Shown: positions 6,428 through 15,622, counted from the first letter of the stretch. The stretch is DNA of 64,000 nucleotides from JARFQW01 sp963842955 (GCA_963842955.1 CAWJIJ010000006.1:62001-126000); one strand, 5' to 3'. Numbers and translations: made by a program. Notes: generated by a model from the sequence alone, not told the origin.

Positions 6428-9361
6428 ATGGCCGGATTTTTTCTGCTGAGCGCATCCGCGGGACAGGCGGCGGACATCGTTCTCGAGTCCATTGAGACCG
6501 ACAACCTGCGGCTTCTCTATTTCAATCCGTCCACCACGTATCTCGCGCCTTATGCGGCCCGGTCTTTCGAGAACTCGATGCTGAGCCAGAAGGCTCGCTT
6601 CGGGTTCGAGCCGGATGGCCAGGTCACGGTGCTGCTCAAGGACTTCTCGGACTATGGCAATGCCGCCGCCGGGGCGGTGCCGCGCAATCTCCTGTTCGTG
6701 GATGTGGCGCCGATGAGCTTCGCCTACGAGACCTTTACGCCCAGCGAGCGAATGTACACGCTCATGAACCACGAGCTGGTGCACATCACGACCATGGACA
6801 TGTCGGCGGCGCCGGATCGCCGCTGGCGCAAGTTTTTCGGTGGCAAGGTCGTGCCGATCGCCGATCATCCGGAGACCGTGCTCTATTCCTACCTGACCGC
6901 GCCCAGGATGTCCGTCCCGCGCTGGTACCTGGAGGGCAGTGCGGTGTTCATGGAAACCTGGATGTCGGGCGGTCTTGGCCGCGCCCAGGGGGCCTATGAC
7001 GAGATGGTGTTTCGCGCCATGGTGCGCGACGATGCACATTTCTATGATCCGCTCGGGCTGGTCGCGGCCGGCACGAAGGTGGATTTCCAGGTGGGCGTCA
7101 ACGCCTATCTCTACGGCTCGCGCTTCATGAGTTACCTGGCGTACGAGTATTCCCCGGAAATGCTCATCGAGTGGCTGTCGCGCAGGGAGGACAGCGAGCG
7201 GTATTACGCAGCGCAGTTCGAAAAGGTGTTCGGGCTGCCGATGGACGATGCCTGGGACAACTGGATCGCTTTCGAGCGTGAGTTCCAGGCGGCTAACCTT
7301 GCTTCTGTCCGGCAGCACCCGGTCACGGAGCACCGGGACCTGACCCAGCGCAGCCTGGGGTCCGTGTCCCGGGCTGTCGTGGATCCTGCGACCAACACAC
7401 TGTATGCCGGGGTGCGTTATCCGGGAGTCGTCGCTCACCTGGCGGGTCTGTCGCTTGACGATGGGTCGGTGGAGCGGCTGACCGAGATCAAGGGGCCGAT
7501 GCTCTACCAGGTGACCTCACTGGCCTTCGATCCCGGCAACCGGACGCTGTTCTACACGACGGATAACCAGACCTACCGGGATCTCATGGCCCTGGACCTC
7601 GCTGACGGCAAGTCACGAATGCTGCTCAGGGACGTGCGTATCGGCGACCTCGTGTTCAACCCGGCGGACCGGTCCATCTGGGGTGTGCGCAATCTCAACG
7701 GACTGGTCACCCTCGTTCGGGTGCCCTATCCCTACGAGCAATGGGAGCAGATCCATACCTTCGATTACGGCGAGGTGATTTACGACCTGGATATCTCCCC
7801 GGACGGGGCCCTGCTGTCCACCAGCTTCGGCGACCTCGGCGGCGACCAGTCCCTGCGGGTCTACCGCATCGAGGCACTCCTGACGGCTGCGCCCTCGCCG
7901 GTCGCGGTCCAGGGCTTCGGGTCGGCCCTGCCGGAAGGATTCGTGTTCACGCCGGACGGCCGGTACCTGGTGGGCAGCTCCTACTACACGGGTGTTTCCA
8001 ATATTTTCCGCTTCGAGTGGGCCCGCGGCGAACTCGAAGCGCTGACCAACGCGGAGACCGGGTTTTTCCGCCCCATTCCCGCGGCCGATGGATCGATGAT
8101 CGTTCTTCGCTTCACCGGGGAAGGGTTTCGCCCGGCGCGCATCGAGGAGGCCGCGCCACGGGAGGACCTGGGAACCATCACATTTCTCGGCGAGCGAATC
8201 GCCGACCGGCACCCGGAAGTGACCGAATGGCGGTCCGGATCGCCGGCGGATGTGCCGCTGGCCGAATTGACTCGCTACGAGGGCCAGTACCAGCCGCTGG
8301 ACCATCTGGAGCTGGAATCCATGTACCCGATGATCCAGGGCTACAAGGACTCCGTCGTCGCGGGCTTTCGCACCAATTTCTCGGACCCCAGCTGGTTTCA
8401 CCGGGTAGGCCTGGAGGCCGGCTATACGGTAATGGACAACGACAATCTGCGGAGCAGCGAGGACTGGCACGCCCGGATGAGCTACGAGCACATCAGCGGC
8501 TGGTGGGCGGATCTCAAGTACAACGCGGCGGACTTCTACGATCTCTTCGGTCCCACCAAGGTGAGCCGTAAAGGCTACTCGGCGGAAGTCGGCTACGACC
8601 GCTTTCTCATCTACGACAAGCCCCGGACCCTGGAACTGACTACCGCGGTGGGCTACTACGGCAACCTCGAAAAACTGCCGAAGTTCCAGGAAATCGATTC
8701 CAGCCAGAGCAGCCTTGTGGAAGCCGAGGCCGGTCTGGAATACCGCAACGTCCGGTCTTCCCTCGGCCACGTGGACGACGAAAAAGGACATATCGCCGGC
8801 ATCTATGCTCACACGTACTTCGCCGACAGCGATTTCAATCCGGCCCTCGTCGGACGCTACGACTTTGGTGTGCCCCTGCCGTTTAAACACACGTCGATCT
8901 GGCTGCGCAGCGCCGGCGGGATCGCCGACGGCGACGCTGATGACTCGCTGGCGAATTTCTTCTTCGGCGGGTTCGGCAACAACTGGGTGGATCACCGCGA
9001 AGTAAAACGCTATCGGGACGTGCTTCGCTTCCCGGGCTACGATATCGATGACATCGGCGGGCGAAACTTCGTCAAGTCGATGCTGGAACTGAATCTTCAT
9101 CCGGTCCGTTTCGAGCGCGTCGGTACGCCGGGCTTCTACCTGAGCTGGGCGCGGCCGGCCCTGTTCGCGAGCGTGCTGCGCACTGAACTCGGCGACAGCG
9201 ATCTGCGGCGCACAGTCACCAACATCGGCGCCCAGCTGGATTTTCAGTTCATCGTGCTCTCCAACATGGAGATGATGTTCTCGGCGGGCTATGCGCAGGC
9301 GTTCGATGACGACAACGATGATGAAGACGAGTTCATGCTGTCGCTGAAGATTCTCCACTAG
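6428..9361 (+). CDS. Secreted HEXXH metallopeptidase-like protein with beta-propeller and C-terminal beta-barrel
   Basis: 977 residues from the Met at 6428, chosen because a signal-like hydrophobic stretch ending SAGQAAD follows; the frame is open upstream and an earlier start (for example GTG near 6236) is possible. An HELVH zinc motif (H115, E116, H119) is followed by WYLEGSAV with E169, a gluzincin-like arrangement. Residues ~300-620 contain repeated LxFDPGNRTLFY / LDISPDGALL / FTPDGRYLVGS blades typical of TolB/PD40 propellers. From ~650 on there are alternating aromatic strands resembling an outer-membrane barrel. The likely location is the outer membrane, with the peptidase domain in the periplasm or on the surface. 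Substrate is unknown. It lies between the repeat protein and PrsW. Confidence 0.72.
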   Translation: MAGFFLLSASAGQAADIVLESIETDNLRLLYFNPSTTYLAPYAARSFENSMLSQKARFGFEPDGQVTVLLKDFSDYGNAAAGAVPRNLLFVDVAPMSFAYETFTPSERMYTLMNHELVHITTMDMSAAPDRRWRKFFGGKVVPIADHPETVLYSYLTAPRMSVPRWYLEGSAVFMETWMSGGLGRAQGAYDEMVFRAMVRDDAHFYDPLGLVAAGTKVDFQVGVNAYLYGSRFMSYLAYEYSPEMLIEWLSRREDSERYYAAQFEKVFGLPMDDAWDNWIAFEREFQAANLASVRQHPVTEHRDLTQRSLGSVSRAVVDPATNTLYAGVRYPGVVAHLAGLSLDDGSVERLTEIKGPMLYQVTSLAFDPGNRTLFYTTDNQTYRDLMALDLADGKSRMLLRDVRIGDLVFNPADRSIWGVRNLNGLVTLVRVPYPYEQWEQIHTFDYGEVIYDLDISPDGALLSTSFGDLGGDQSLRVYRIEALLTAAPSPVAVQGFGSALPEGFVFTPDGRYLVGSSYYTGVSNIFRFEWARGELEALTNAETGFFRPIPAADGSMIVLRFTGEGFRPARIEEAAPREDLGTITFLGERIADRHPEVTEWRSGSPADVPLAELTRYEGQYQPLDHLELESMYPMIQGYKDSVVAGFRTNFSDPSWFHRVGLEAGYTVMDNDNLRSSEDWHARMSYEHISGWWADLKYNAADFYDLFGPTKVSRKGYSAEVGYDRFLIYDKPRTLELTTAVGYYGNLEKLPKFQEIDSSQSSLVEAEAGLEYRNVRSSLGHVDDEKGHIAGIYAHTYFADSDFNPALVGRYDFGVPLPFKHTSIWLRSAGGIADGDADDSLANFFFGGFGNNWVDHREVKRYRDVLRFPGYDIDDIGGRNFVKSMLELNLHPVRFERVGTPGFYLSWARPALFASVLRTELGDSDLRRTVTNIGAQLDFQFIVLSNMEMMFSAGYAQAFDDDNDDEDEFMLSLKILH

Positions 9362-9422
9362 CGACCGAACTCCGGGCGACGGGCGCCCACGAAAGCCGCA
9401 AATCCGCTATCGTCGTCTCCCG

Positions 9423-10436
9423 ATGAGCCTCGATCTCGCAATGCGTGCCCCGATCGGCCTGCTGCCCGTACTCGCGCTGCTGGGTGCACTGGTCTACCTG
9501 GACAGCTACAAGTTGGTCCGCTTCAAGTACGTGCTGATGGCGGTCGGCATCGGGGTCCTGGCGGCCGCCGCCAGCTACATCGTCAATCAGACGTTCCTTG
9601 ATGTCATGGACATCCCGTTCCCGACGTTCTACCGCTACGTCTCACCGGTATTCGAAGAAATTATCAAGGCCGCCGCGCTCGTCTGGCTCATCCGCACGAA
9701 CCGGCTCGGATTATTGGTGGATGCGGCGATTATCGGCTTTGCGATCGGCACCGGGTTCGCCGTTGCCGAGAATCTGTACTACCTGTACTCCCGCGGAGAC
9801 AGCAACACCGCGCTGTGGATCGTCCGGGGTTTCGGAACCGCGGTCATGCACGGCGGGGCGACGGCCATTTTTGCCCTGATCACGCTGTCGATGGTCGAAC
9901 GGCGGGACAGTGTCAAACTCGCCGTGTTCCTGCCGGGACTGCTCGCCGCCATCGTCCTGCACTCGGCGTTCAATCACTTTCTGCTCTGGCCCGTGCTGTC
10001 CACTTTCGGCATTTTCTTTGTGCTGCCGATCGTCCTTTATCACGTGTTCCAGCGCAGCGAACAGACGCTCCGCCAATGGCTGGGTACCGACTTCGATTCC
10101 GATGCCGCGTTGCTCGAGTTAATTACCTCGCCCGGCTTTCGGGACAGCCAGGTGGGGCGCTACCTGCAATCCCTGAGCGCCCACTTCGAGGGCGAGGTCA
10201 TGGCCGACCTGCTCTGCTATCTGCGCTTGCACGTGGAGCTGGGGCTGCGCGCGAAGGGCATCCTGATGATGCGCGAAAGCGGCTTCGCCCCCACGGTGGG
10301 GGAGGAGACCCTGGCAAAGTTTGAAGAATTGAAGTACCTGGACAACAGCATCGGCCGCACGGGGCGCCGGGCCCTCCAGCCGGTTCTTCAGATCAGTCAC
10401 AAGGACCTCTGGCAGTTCTACATGCTGGAGAAATAG
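9423..10436 (+). CDS. PrsW-family intramembrane metalloprotease
   Basis: 337 residues with about eight transmembrane helices in the first 210 residues and a soluble C-terminal ~130-residue tail. Family motifs are visible: FEEIIKA (EExxK), AENLYYL, MHGGATAIFAL and HSAFNHFLL, which supply the Glu/His residues of the CPBP/PrsW fold. In Bacillus subtilis PrsW makes the first cut in the anti-sigma factor RsiW. Here the gene follows an ECF sigma/anti-sigma pair on the same strand within one block, so the anti-sigma factor or the repeat protein are natural candidate substrates (inference). It starts 61 nt after the barrel protein. No clear ribosome binding site is seen. Confidence 0.85.
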   Translation: MSLDLAMRAPIGLLPVLALLGALVYLDSYKLVRFKYVLMAVGIGVLAAAASYIVNQTFLDVMDIPFPTFYRYVSPVFEEIIKAAALVWLIRTNRLGLLVDAAIIGFAIGTGFAVAENLYYLYSRGDSNTALWIVRGFGTAVMHGGATAIFALITLSMVERRDSVKLAVFLPGLLAAIVLHSAFNHFLLWPVLSTFGIFFVLPIVLYHVFQRSEQTLRQWLGTDFDSDAALLELITSPGFRDSQVGRYLQSLSAHFEGEVMADLLCYLRLHVELGLRAKGILMMRESGFAPTVGEETLAKFEELKYLDNSIGRTGRRALQPVLQISHKDLWQFYMLEK

Positions 10437-10561
10437 CGCAGGTCGTCGAAGACAGCCGTCCCGTGACCTTCATCGCCGTTTGTCGTCGTCTACGCTTGGG
10501 GTGACGGTGTTCATCCTGATTCGCGGCCGGCGCCGGGCTGCATCGGACAGAGGTGAGGAGC

Positions 10562-11455
10562 ATGCTGAGGCTCGACGACAACGGTAACGATGTCCGCACA
10601 CTGCAGGAATCCCTGCGAATGCTCGGCTATCGCCCGGGAAAGGTGGACGGCGATTTCGGTGAGAAAACCGAGGCGGCGGTGATCCAGTTCCAGGAAGCCG
10701 AGGGAATCTACGCCGACGGGATCGTCGGTCCGGTGACCCAGTCGATGCTCGAGGACGCTCTCACGGAATTCATCCTGGAGCGGCAGTCCCCGGGGCCGGA
10801 CTCCCTGGTGCCTCAGGAAAGGGAGCGATTGCCTTTCGTCCGGGTTGACGCTGACGTATACCGGGATGGCTACGACCGGTTCTTCCTCCGAGAAGACGTG
10901 GCTCACGCTTATGGGCGCGTTCGCGCACGGGTTCTGGAGGCTGGCGGCAGGCTAACCAGTTCAGGCGGCCGCCGCCTGCTCGGCGCGCGTGTGAGCCCCT
11001 CGCGCAGCGTCACCTCATTCCACTACACCGGCCGCGCGCTGGATCTGCATGTGGGCAGCGGCATGGAAAGTCCCGCGCGGGATCCCTATGTCGTTGCGAG
11101 GGATGACGACCGGTTGTGGCGTGTCTACGTGCGGGCGGACGGCGGTGAGGCCATGGAGGTAGAGGCCTGCACCTACCGGTCAAGGAATCGCTCCAGGATG
11201 GCCGAAGGCCGGTTTCTCGATCTGACCGCCGAGATGGCGGCGGAGGGGTTCAAGCCGATTCGGGCCCGCAGATCCTTCGACCTGGGAGGGCACTGGCTCG
11301 GCGCCGAGTGGTGGCATTTCCAGTACGAGAAGGGGCTGAAGGCGAAGAAGACAACCTTCGGCGATGAGCTGCTGCGCGTCTATCCGGAGGAGACGATTCG
11401 GGGGACGCCCCCCTGGAACTACCGGTCCCGGATCTATGGGCTGAACTGGTCCTGA
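10562..11455 (+). CDS. Peptidoglycan-binding D-Ala-D-Ala carboxypeptidase-like protein (M15/VanY type)
   Basis: 297 residues. Residues ~1-65 form a PG_binding_1 domain (LDDNGNDVRTLQESLRMLGY...KVDGDFGEKTEAAVIQFQ). The C-terminal domain carries the M15 zinc signatures SFHYTGRALDLH (SxHxxGxAxD form) and EWWHFQY. The start at 10562 is preferred over GTG at 10553 because GAGG lies 8 nt upstream. No signal peptide is visible, which is odd for a cell-wall enzyme and leaves export by another route or cytoplasmic muropeptide recycling open. It is separated from PrsW by 125 nt and may be its own transcript. Confidence 0.8.
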   Translation: MLRLDDNGNDVRTLQESLRMLGYRPGKVDGDFGEKTEAAVIQFQEAEGIYADGIVGPVTQSMLEDALTEFILERQSPGPDSLVPQERERLPFVRVDADVYRDGYDRFFLREDVAHAYGRVRARVLEAGGRLTSSGGRRLLGARVSPSRSVTSFHYTGRALDLHVGSGMESPARDPYVVARDDDRLWRVYVRADGGEAMEVEACTYRSRNRSRMAEGRFLDLTAEMAAEGFKPIRARRSFDLGGHWLGAEWWHFQYEKGLKAKKTTFGDELLRVYPEETIRGTPPWNYRSRIYGLNWS

Positions 11456-11739
11456 GCGGTTCGCGCAACCCGCGCCGGTCTGTGCGGTGCTCGTCGTGAT
11501 AGCGCGTTGAGTCGGCGTTCCTCCAGGTATCTGGCGAAGTGGACCAGGCCGTATTCGATACCGGCATCCCCATCGCGTTAGAGGGTGACGCACTCTTCCG
11601 CCCCATTAATCACGCCTGCCGGCGCCTGCCAGGATCCGTCGGGGGCCTGTCCGGGGCTTGCACGGGTTGCAGCCGGCAACGGGGCCGGATTGGACTTCCG
11701 TCGGCTAGGTGACGCGCGGCCGCGGCGGCCGCGCCCGGC
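11456..11739. other. Non-coding convergent spacer with GC hairpin
   Basis: No supportable gene in either strand. At 11714-11734 there is a perfect inverted repeat GCGCGGCCGC / GCGGCCGCGC around one G, just past the stop of the minus-strand FAD oxidase gene. It could act as a terminator hairpin, but no T-run follows on the minus strand. Confidence 0.4.
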
Positions 11740-13236
11740 TCAGCTCTTCGCCGTCGGAGGCACATTGGCGTTCAGACGGAACAGGTTCATTGGATCATAC
11801 GTGCCCTTGATGGCCGCGAGTCGGTCATAGTTCGGGCCGAAGTTCGCCAGATTTTTCCGGTCGTCCTCCGGCCGGAGGTTCGCGTAAAACCCGCCGGTAT
11901 GGGGGTCGATGGCGGCCCACATCTCGCGGGTAGTACCGATACAACGTTCATCCTGTGCGGGATCGTTCCACGTCGTGAACACGCCGATCATGCTCTCGGC
12001 GGTGCGGTACGGGAATGCCGTGTCCGTGACCGCCACGTCGGCGACCGCACCGCCGGATGTGTGGGTGAAGATGAAAAACTCCGGTTCCGGCCGGAACACC
12101 TCGATCATCGTCCGGGCCAGTTCCGGGGTGAATCCGCCCACCATGCCCGACTTCACGTAGTAGCGCTGGCCGTGGCGCGTGGCGCCGTCTTCCTGGGTCT
12201 GCAGGGTCATGTATTCCACCAGGCCAACCCCGTTGTCCATCGGTTCCGGGAGACGGGCGAGGGCGGCCAGTTCCTTCTCCCCATCCGCCGGGTCGCCGGC
12301 GTAGAGAATGTCGAACCCCACGACCCCGTCGGTGTCTGGCGGCGTGACCATGAACGGGCCCACATACAGGTCGTTCGACAATCCGGCGTACCAGTCCGTG
12401 TAGAAGTCCAGCACTTCCGCGGCCTTCGACGCGGGCCACACCACATTGCCGCCGAGCATCTTCGCCCTGATCGGATGCAGCGCAAATTCGAAGTCGGTGG
12501 CCACACCGAAGTTGCCGCCCCCGCCCCGCAGGCCCCAGAACAGGTCGGTGTTCTGGTCGGCGCTCGCGGTCAGCGCAGTGCCGTCCGCCGTGACTACCGT
12601 CGCGGAGACAAGGTTGTCGATGGTCAGGCCGTGCTTGCGGTTCAGCCGGCCGAACCCGCCGCCGAGGGTCAGGCCGCCGACGCCGGTATGGGAGACGACG
12701 CCGAAGGTCGTGGCCATGCCGTGGGCCAGGGTCGCCTTGTCGGCATCGTAGATCAGCGCCCCCCCTTCCACGATAGCGCGGCGGCGTTCTGCATCCACGG
12801 CCACCTGCTTCATGTTGGACAGGTCGATCACGAGGCCGCCGTCGCACATGGACTTGCCGGGAATGCTGTGTCCGCCGCCGCGAACGGCGACGAGCAGCTC
12901 GCGCTCGCTCGCGAAGGAGATCGTGTTGGCGACGTCTTCCACGCCGGCACACTGCACAATGACCGCCGGACGCCGGTCGTGCATGCCGTTCCAGATCTTG
13001 CGGGCGGACTCGTAGTCAGCGCCGGCGGGCAACAGCAACCGGCCCGACAGGGAATCGTTGAGCTCCCTGAGTGCTGCGGCCTCCAGCGTCGTGGCCCGTC
13101 CATCGAGCCTGACCGCGGGGATGTCCGAGGTGACCTGAGCCAGGGCGTTCAGTGCCGCGGCCATGGCGGTGTTCGAATGAATGGAGGCGCAGGCCGCCGC
13201 GGTGAAAGCAGACTGGAGAAATCGGCGGCGTTTCAT
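11740..13236 (-). CDS. Tat-exported FAD-linked oxidase (BBE family)
   Basis: 498 residues. The N-terminus has a twin-arginine signal (KRRRFLQSAFTAAACAS). The FAD_binding_4 (PCMH) domain spans ~85-260 and includes the GGGHSIPG histidine, the usual 8-alpha-histidyl FAD attachment site, and TLGGGFGRLNRKHG. The second covalent Cys of bicovalent enzymes is absent (SHTGVGG instead), so single covalent attachment is expected. The C-terminal BBE motif is YDPMNLFRLNANVPP. The start at 13236 is chosen over GTG 13242 because AAGGAG lies 8 nt upstream. Members oxidise sugars, lactones or secondary metabolites; the substrate here is not evident. It follows the truncated-haemoglobin gene but with a 150-nt gap. 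Confidence 0.88.
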   Translation of the reverse strand: MKRRRFLQSAFTAAACASIHSNTAMAAALNALAQVTSDIPAVRLDGRATTLEAAALRELNDSLSGRLLLPAGADYESARKIWNGMHDRRPAVIVQCAGVEDVANTISFASERELLVAVRGGGHSIPGKSMCDGGLVIDLSNMKQVAVDAERRRAIVEGGALIYDADKATLAHGMATTFGVVSHTGVGGLTLGGGFGRLNRKHGLTIDNLVSATVVTADGTALTASADQNTDLFWGLRGGGGNFGVATDFEFALHPIRAKMLGGNVVWPASKAAEVLDFYTDWYAGLSNDLYVGPFMVTPPDTDGVVGFDILYAGDPADGEKELAALARLPEPMDNGVGLVEYMTLQTQEDGATRHGQRYYVKSGMVGGFTPELARTMIEVFRPEPEFFIFTHTSGGAVADVAVTDTAFPYRTAESMIGVFTTWNDPAQDERCIGTTREMWAAIDPHTGGFYANLRPEDDRKNLANFGPNYDRLAAIKGTYDPMNLFRLNANVPPTAKS

Positions 13237-13388
13237 GAGCACACTCCTTTAGGCGCCGCTGGCAGCGTTGCCGGAGGAGCGTTCCGTGCGCCGCCGGCAC
13301 TGGGGCCGTGCGGTCGGGGTATCCGCAAACTATAGCCAGCTCGCGGACCGAAAGCGATATGCGGTGCAGCAGACCGGCTCGGCTGGCG

Positions 13389-13760
13389 CTAGACGCCCAC
13401 GATGTCCGCCCGGGTGCTGTCGATAAACGCCAGGACTTCCCGGCGCTCGGTTGCGGGGACGCCAAAGTGATCGAGTGTGGCCTCGACGTGGCTAATGAAC
13501 GACCCCCAGTCGTCTGATGAAATATTCATGCCCGTGTGGGACTCCAGCATGTCGCGTCCCGCGTAGAACAGCGGCCCGCCGCTGCGGTCGCAGAGGAAAT
13601 CAATCAGCAACTGCTTCTCGCGGCGGATTCCGTCATCCCCGCGATGGTCCCAGAAACGCCGCAGGCGGGTGTCTTCGGCGAGTCGTGGCAACAGGTCTTC
13701 CGCCACCGCAGCGATGGCGTCGTAGCCGCCGAGACGGGTATACAGTGTGGCTTCGGTCAT
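13389..13760 (-). CDS. Group 1 truncated haemoglobin
   Basis: 123 residues with the 2-on-2 globin pattern: LYTRLGGYDAIAAVAEDLLPRL, RRFWDH, GGPLFYAGRDMLESHTGMNIS (His in ESHTGM is the proximal haem ligand) and a C-terminal helix. The position usually occupied by a B10 Tyr in NO-detoxifying members appears as Leu in DLLPRL, so dioxygenase activity is not assured. It starts 16 nt after the cytochrome c stop and is the last gene of the apparent nor operon, which supports a role in nitric oxide or oxygen handling. Confidence 0.9.
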   Translation of the reverse strand: MTEATLYTRLGGYDAIAAVAEDLLPRLAEDTRLRRFWDHRGDDGIRREKQLLIDFLCDRSGGPLFYAGRDMLESHTGMNISSDDWGSFISHVEATLDHFGVPATERREVLAFIDSTRADIVGV

Positions 13761-13776
13761 GACGGGTGCCTCTGGA

Positions 13777-14094
13777 CTATTCGCAGGTCTGGGAAGAGAA
13801 AAAGGCGGCGATGTCCATCATGTCCGTGTCCGACAGGGTCTGTGCCAGGGCTGTCATATTCGGATCCGCGCGTTGACCGGCCTTGAAAGCCTGCATCTGT
13901 TTCACGAGATAGGGGACGTGTTGGCCAGCGAGGTTCGGCCACTGGGGATTGACGCTCACGCCGTTCATGCCGTGGCACCCGACGCAGGCGACCGCCTTGG
14001 TTTTGCCTGCGTTCGGGTCGCCGTCCGCCGCGAGTTCCGGCGAAGAGGCGAGTAAAGCCAGGAACGCAGCGCCGCAGGTCATTTTGATGTTCAT
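13777..14094 (-). CDS. Periplasmic class I cytochrome c (c553/c4-like)
   Basis: 105 residues: a signal peptide (about 1-23), CVGCH haem-binding motif near residue 37, GMNGVSVNPQWPNLAGQ and a candidate Met axial ligand in DPNMTALAQ. This is a single-haem soluble carrier. It lies 64 nt downstream of norB and 16 nt upstream of the truncated haemoglobin. A likely role is electron delivery to NorCB or to the cd1 nitrite reductase, inferred from context. Confidence 0.9.
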   Translation of the reverse strand: MNIKMTCGAAFLALLASSPELAADGDPNAGKTKAVACVGCHGMNGVSVNPQWPNLAGQHVPYLVKQMQAFKAGQRADPNMTALAQTLSDTDMMDIAAFFSSQTCE

Positions 14095-14158
14095 CGGTGT
14101 CAGCCTTTTCTATGTTCCCGGCGCGGGCCACCATCGGGGGCCGGCCCGCGCGTTTCGC

Positions 14159-15622
14159 TTATGCCGTTGCGTGCGAGCCGGTGGGTCGGCTTGCTGGCGC
14201 AGCGGCTGTCCGGGTCTCGGTGCGGCCAATGGTGATCAGGTCCCAGAGCAGCAGGACGACGCCGAGGGTCGTCACCACGCCGAATACCATCCGCCAGTGC
14301 ATGCCCTGGATGAACCATGGCTGGACCTGGCCGGCGAAATAGCCGCCCCATGTGGACCCTTCCAGCGCCCGTTCGACAAACGATTGCTCGTAGCCTGAGA
14401 TCAGGAGCGCTACGGTCATTCCGACGACACCGGCATTGAGTAGTCCGAGTGACCACTTCCACTTCCAGCCATTGCCTGGCAGGTTGCCAGCCATCCACAC
14501 GTCGCCGCGCCATTTCTGAACGGCGATATAGATCATCGCGATGATGATCGTCGCGTAGGCGCCGAAGAAGGCCAGGTGGCCATGGGACGCCGTCCACTGG
14601 GTACCGTGGGTGTAGAGGTTGATCTGCGGCAGCGTATGCATGAAGCCCCAGACGCCTGCACCGAAAAAGTTGCCGAAGGCGTGGGCAATGAGCCACGCGA
14701 GGGCAGGGTGGTTTGTGCTCCGGAAATCATGGCGCCCGGAGTCGTAGACCGCATGTACGACCATGGCTACGAGCGGTATCGGCTCTAACGCCGAGAAGAA
14801 GCCGCCAATGGACAGCCAGTATTCCGGCGTGCCGATCCAGAAGTAATGGTGCCCGAGGCCCAGGATTCCCGATCCGAACATCAGCGCCACCTCGATGTAC
14901 AGCCAGGTGGTCACGATGCGGCGGCTCGTGCCCAGGGTCTGCATGAGCCCCCAGGCCATGATGCATCCAACGAGGACTTCCCAGGTCGCTTCCACCCAGA
15001 GATGGATTACCCACCACCACCAGTGCTGGTCCACCGAAATGTTCGGGGTGAAGAACATGCCGGCGACGTACAGGCCGGCGAGTGCGACGAGGTCGAGGAC
15101 CAGGACGCCGGAGATGCCGCTCCAGCGGCCTTTCATGAAAGTAGCGGCCACGTTGTAGAAGAAGACCAGCACACAGACGACGATGCCAATGTCCGCCCAG
15201 CGAGGCGCCTCGATGTACTCCCGGCCCTCGTTGATCAGCCAGATGGACGACATCTTGCCCGGGCCGATCTGGACAAAGAGATAGACCAGCACCACGACAG
15301 TGACTGCCACCGTAAGCACCCAGAAATTCATATTGGCCAGCTTCGCGCCGACCAGTTCCGTTCCGGCTTCGTCTTCGACGAGCCAGTAAACGGAGCCGAT
15401 GAATCCGAACAGCATCCACACGACCATCGCGTTGATGTGGACCATGCGGTTCACATTGAAATCGAGAACGTTGTAGAGAAATTCGGGTGCCAGGAACTGG
15501 AATCCGGCAAGGAGACCGAAAATGCACTGGGCGAGAAACAGCACCATGGCGACGGAGAAGTACTTGACGGCAATCTTCTGGCCTGCGCTCAGGTTTGCGC
15601 TGTCGAATACGGCAGTACTCAT
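14159..15622 (-). CDS. norB: Nitric oxide reductase subunit B (cNOR catalytic subunit)
   Basis: 487 residues with about 12 transmembrane helices of the haem-copper oxidase fold. Haem and FeB ligand regions are visible: NRMVHINAMVVW, HLWVEATWEVLVG, GLGHHYFWIG and SHGHLAFFGAY. There is no quinol-oxidase N-terminal extension, so it is the cytochrome-c-dependent form, which matches the NorC gene upstream. It reduces 2 NO to N2O at the inner membrane. The start at 15622 is chosen because GGAGGAATC precedes it and ATGA overlaps the norC stop; an upstream in-frame extension lies inside norC. Accessory norD/norQ genes are not adjacent, which is unusual for cNOR operons. Confidence 0.96.
   Translation of the reverse strand: MSTAVFDSANLSAGQKIAVKYFSVAMVLFLAQCIFGLLAGFQFLAPEFLYNVLDFNVNRMVHINAMVVWMLFGFIGSVYWLVEDEAGTELVGAKLANMNFWVLTVAVTVVVLVYLFVQIGPGKMSSIWLINEGREYIEAPRWADIGIVVCVLVFFYNVAATFMKGRWSGISGVLVLDLVALAGLYVAGMFFTPNISVDQHWWWWVIHLWVEATWEVLVGCIMAWGLMQTLGTSRRIVTTWLYIEVALMFGSGILGLGHHYFWIGTPEYWLSIGGFFSALEPIPLVAMVVHAVYDSGRHDFRSTNHPALAWLIAHAFGNFFGAGVWGFMHTLPQINLYTHGTQWTASHGHLAFFGAYATIIIAMIYIAVQKWRGDVWMAGNLPGNGWKWKWSLGLLNAGVVGMTVALLISGYEQSFVERALEGSTWGGYFAGQVQPWFIQGMHWRMVFGVVTTLGVVLLLWDLITIGRTETRTAAAPASRPTGSHATA

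Noticed and set aside
4933..6504. 523-residue minus-strand open frame opposite the nonapeptide gene, itself repetitive
   Set aside because: It arises because a 27-bp repeat free of stops in one frame gives a periodic open frame on the other strand. Third-position variation fits the plus-strand protein, and no start signal or family is seen on the minus strand.
7613..9358. 581-residue minus-strand open frame
   Set aside because: It is the shadow of the metallopeptidase/barrel gene in high-GC DNA; no conserved motif, and the plus strand has a clear domain pattern.
11899..13335. 478-residue plus-strand open frame
   Set aside because: Antisense shadow of the Tat-exported FAD oxidase with its HSIPG and BBE motifs.
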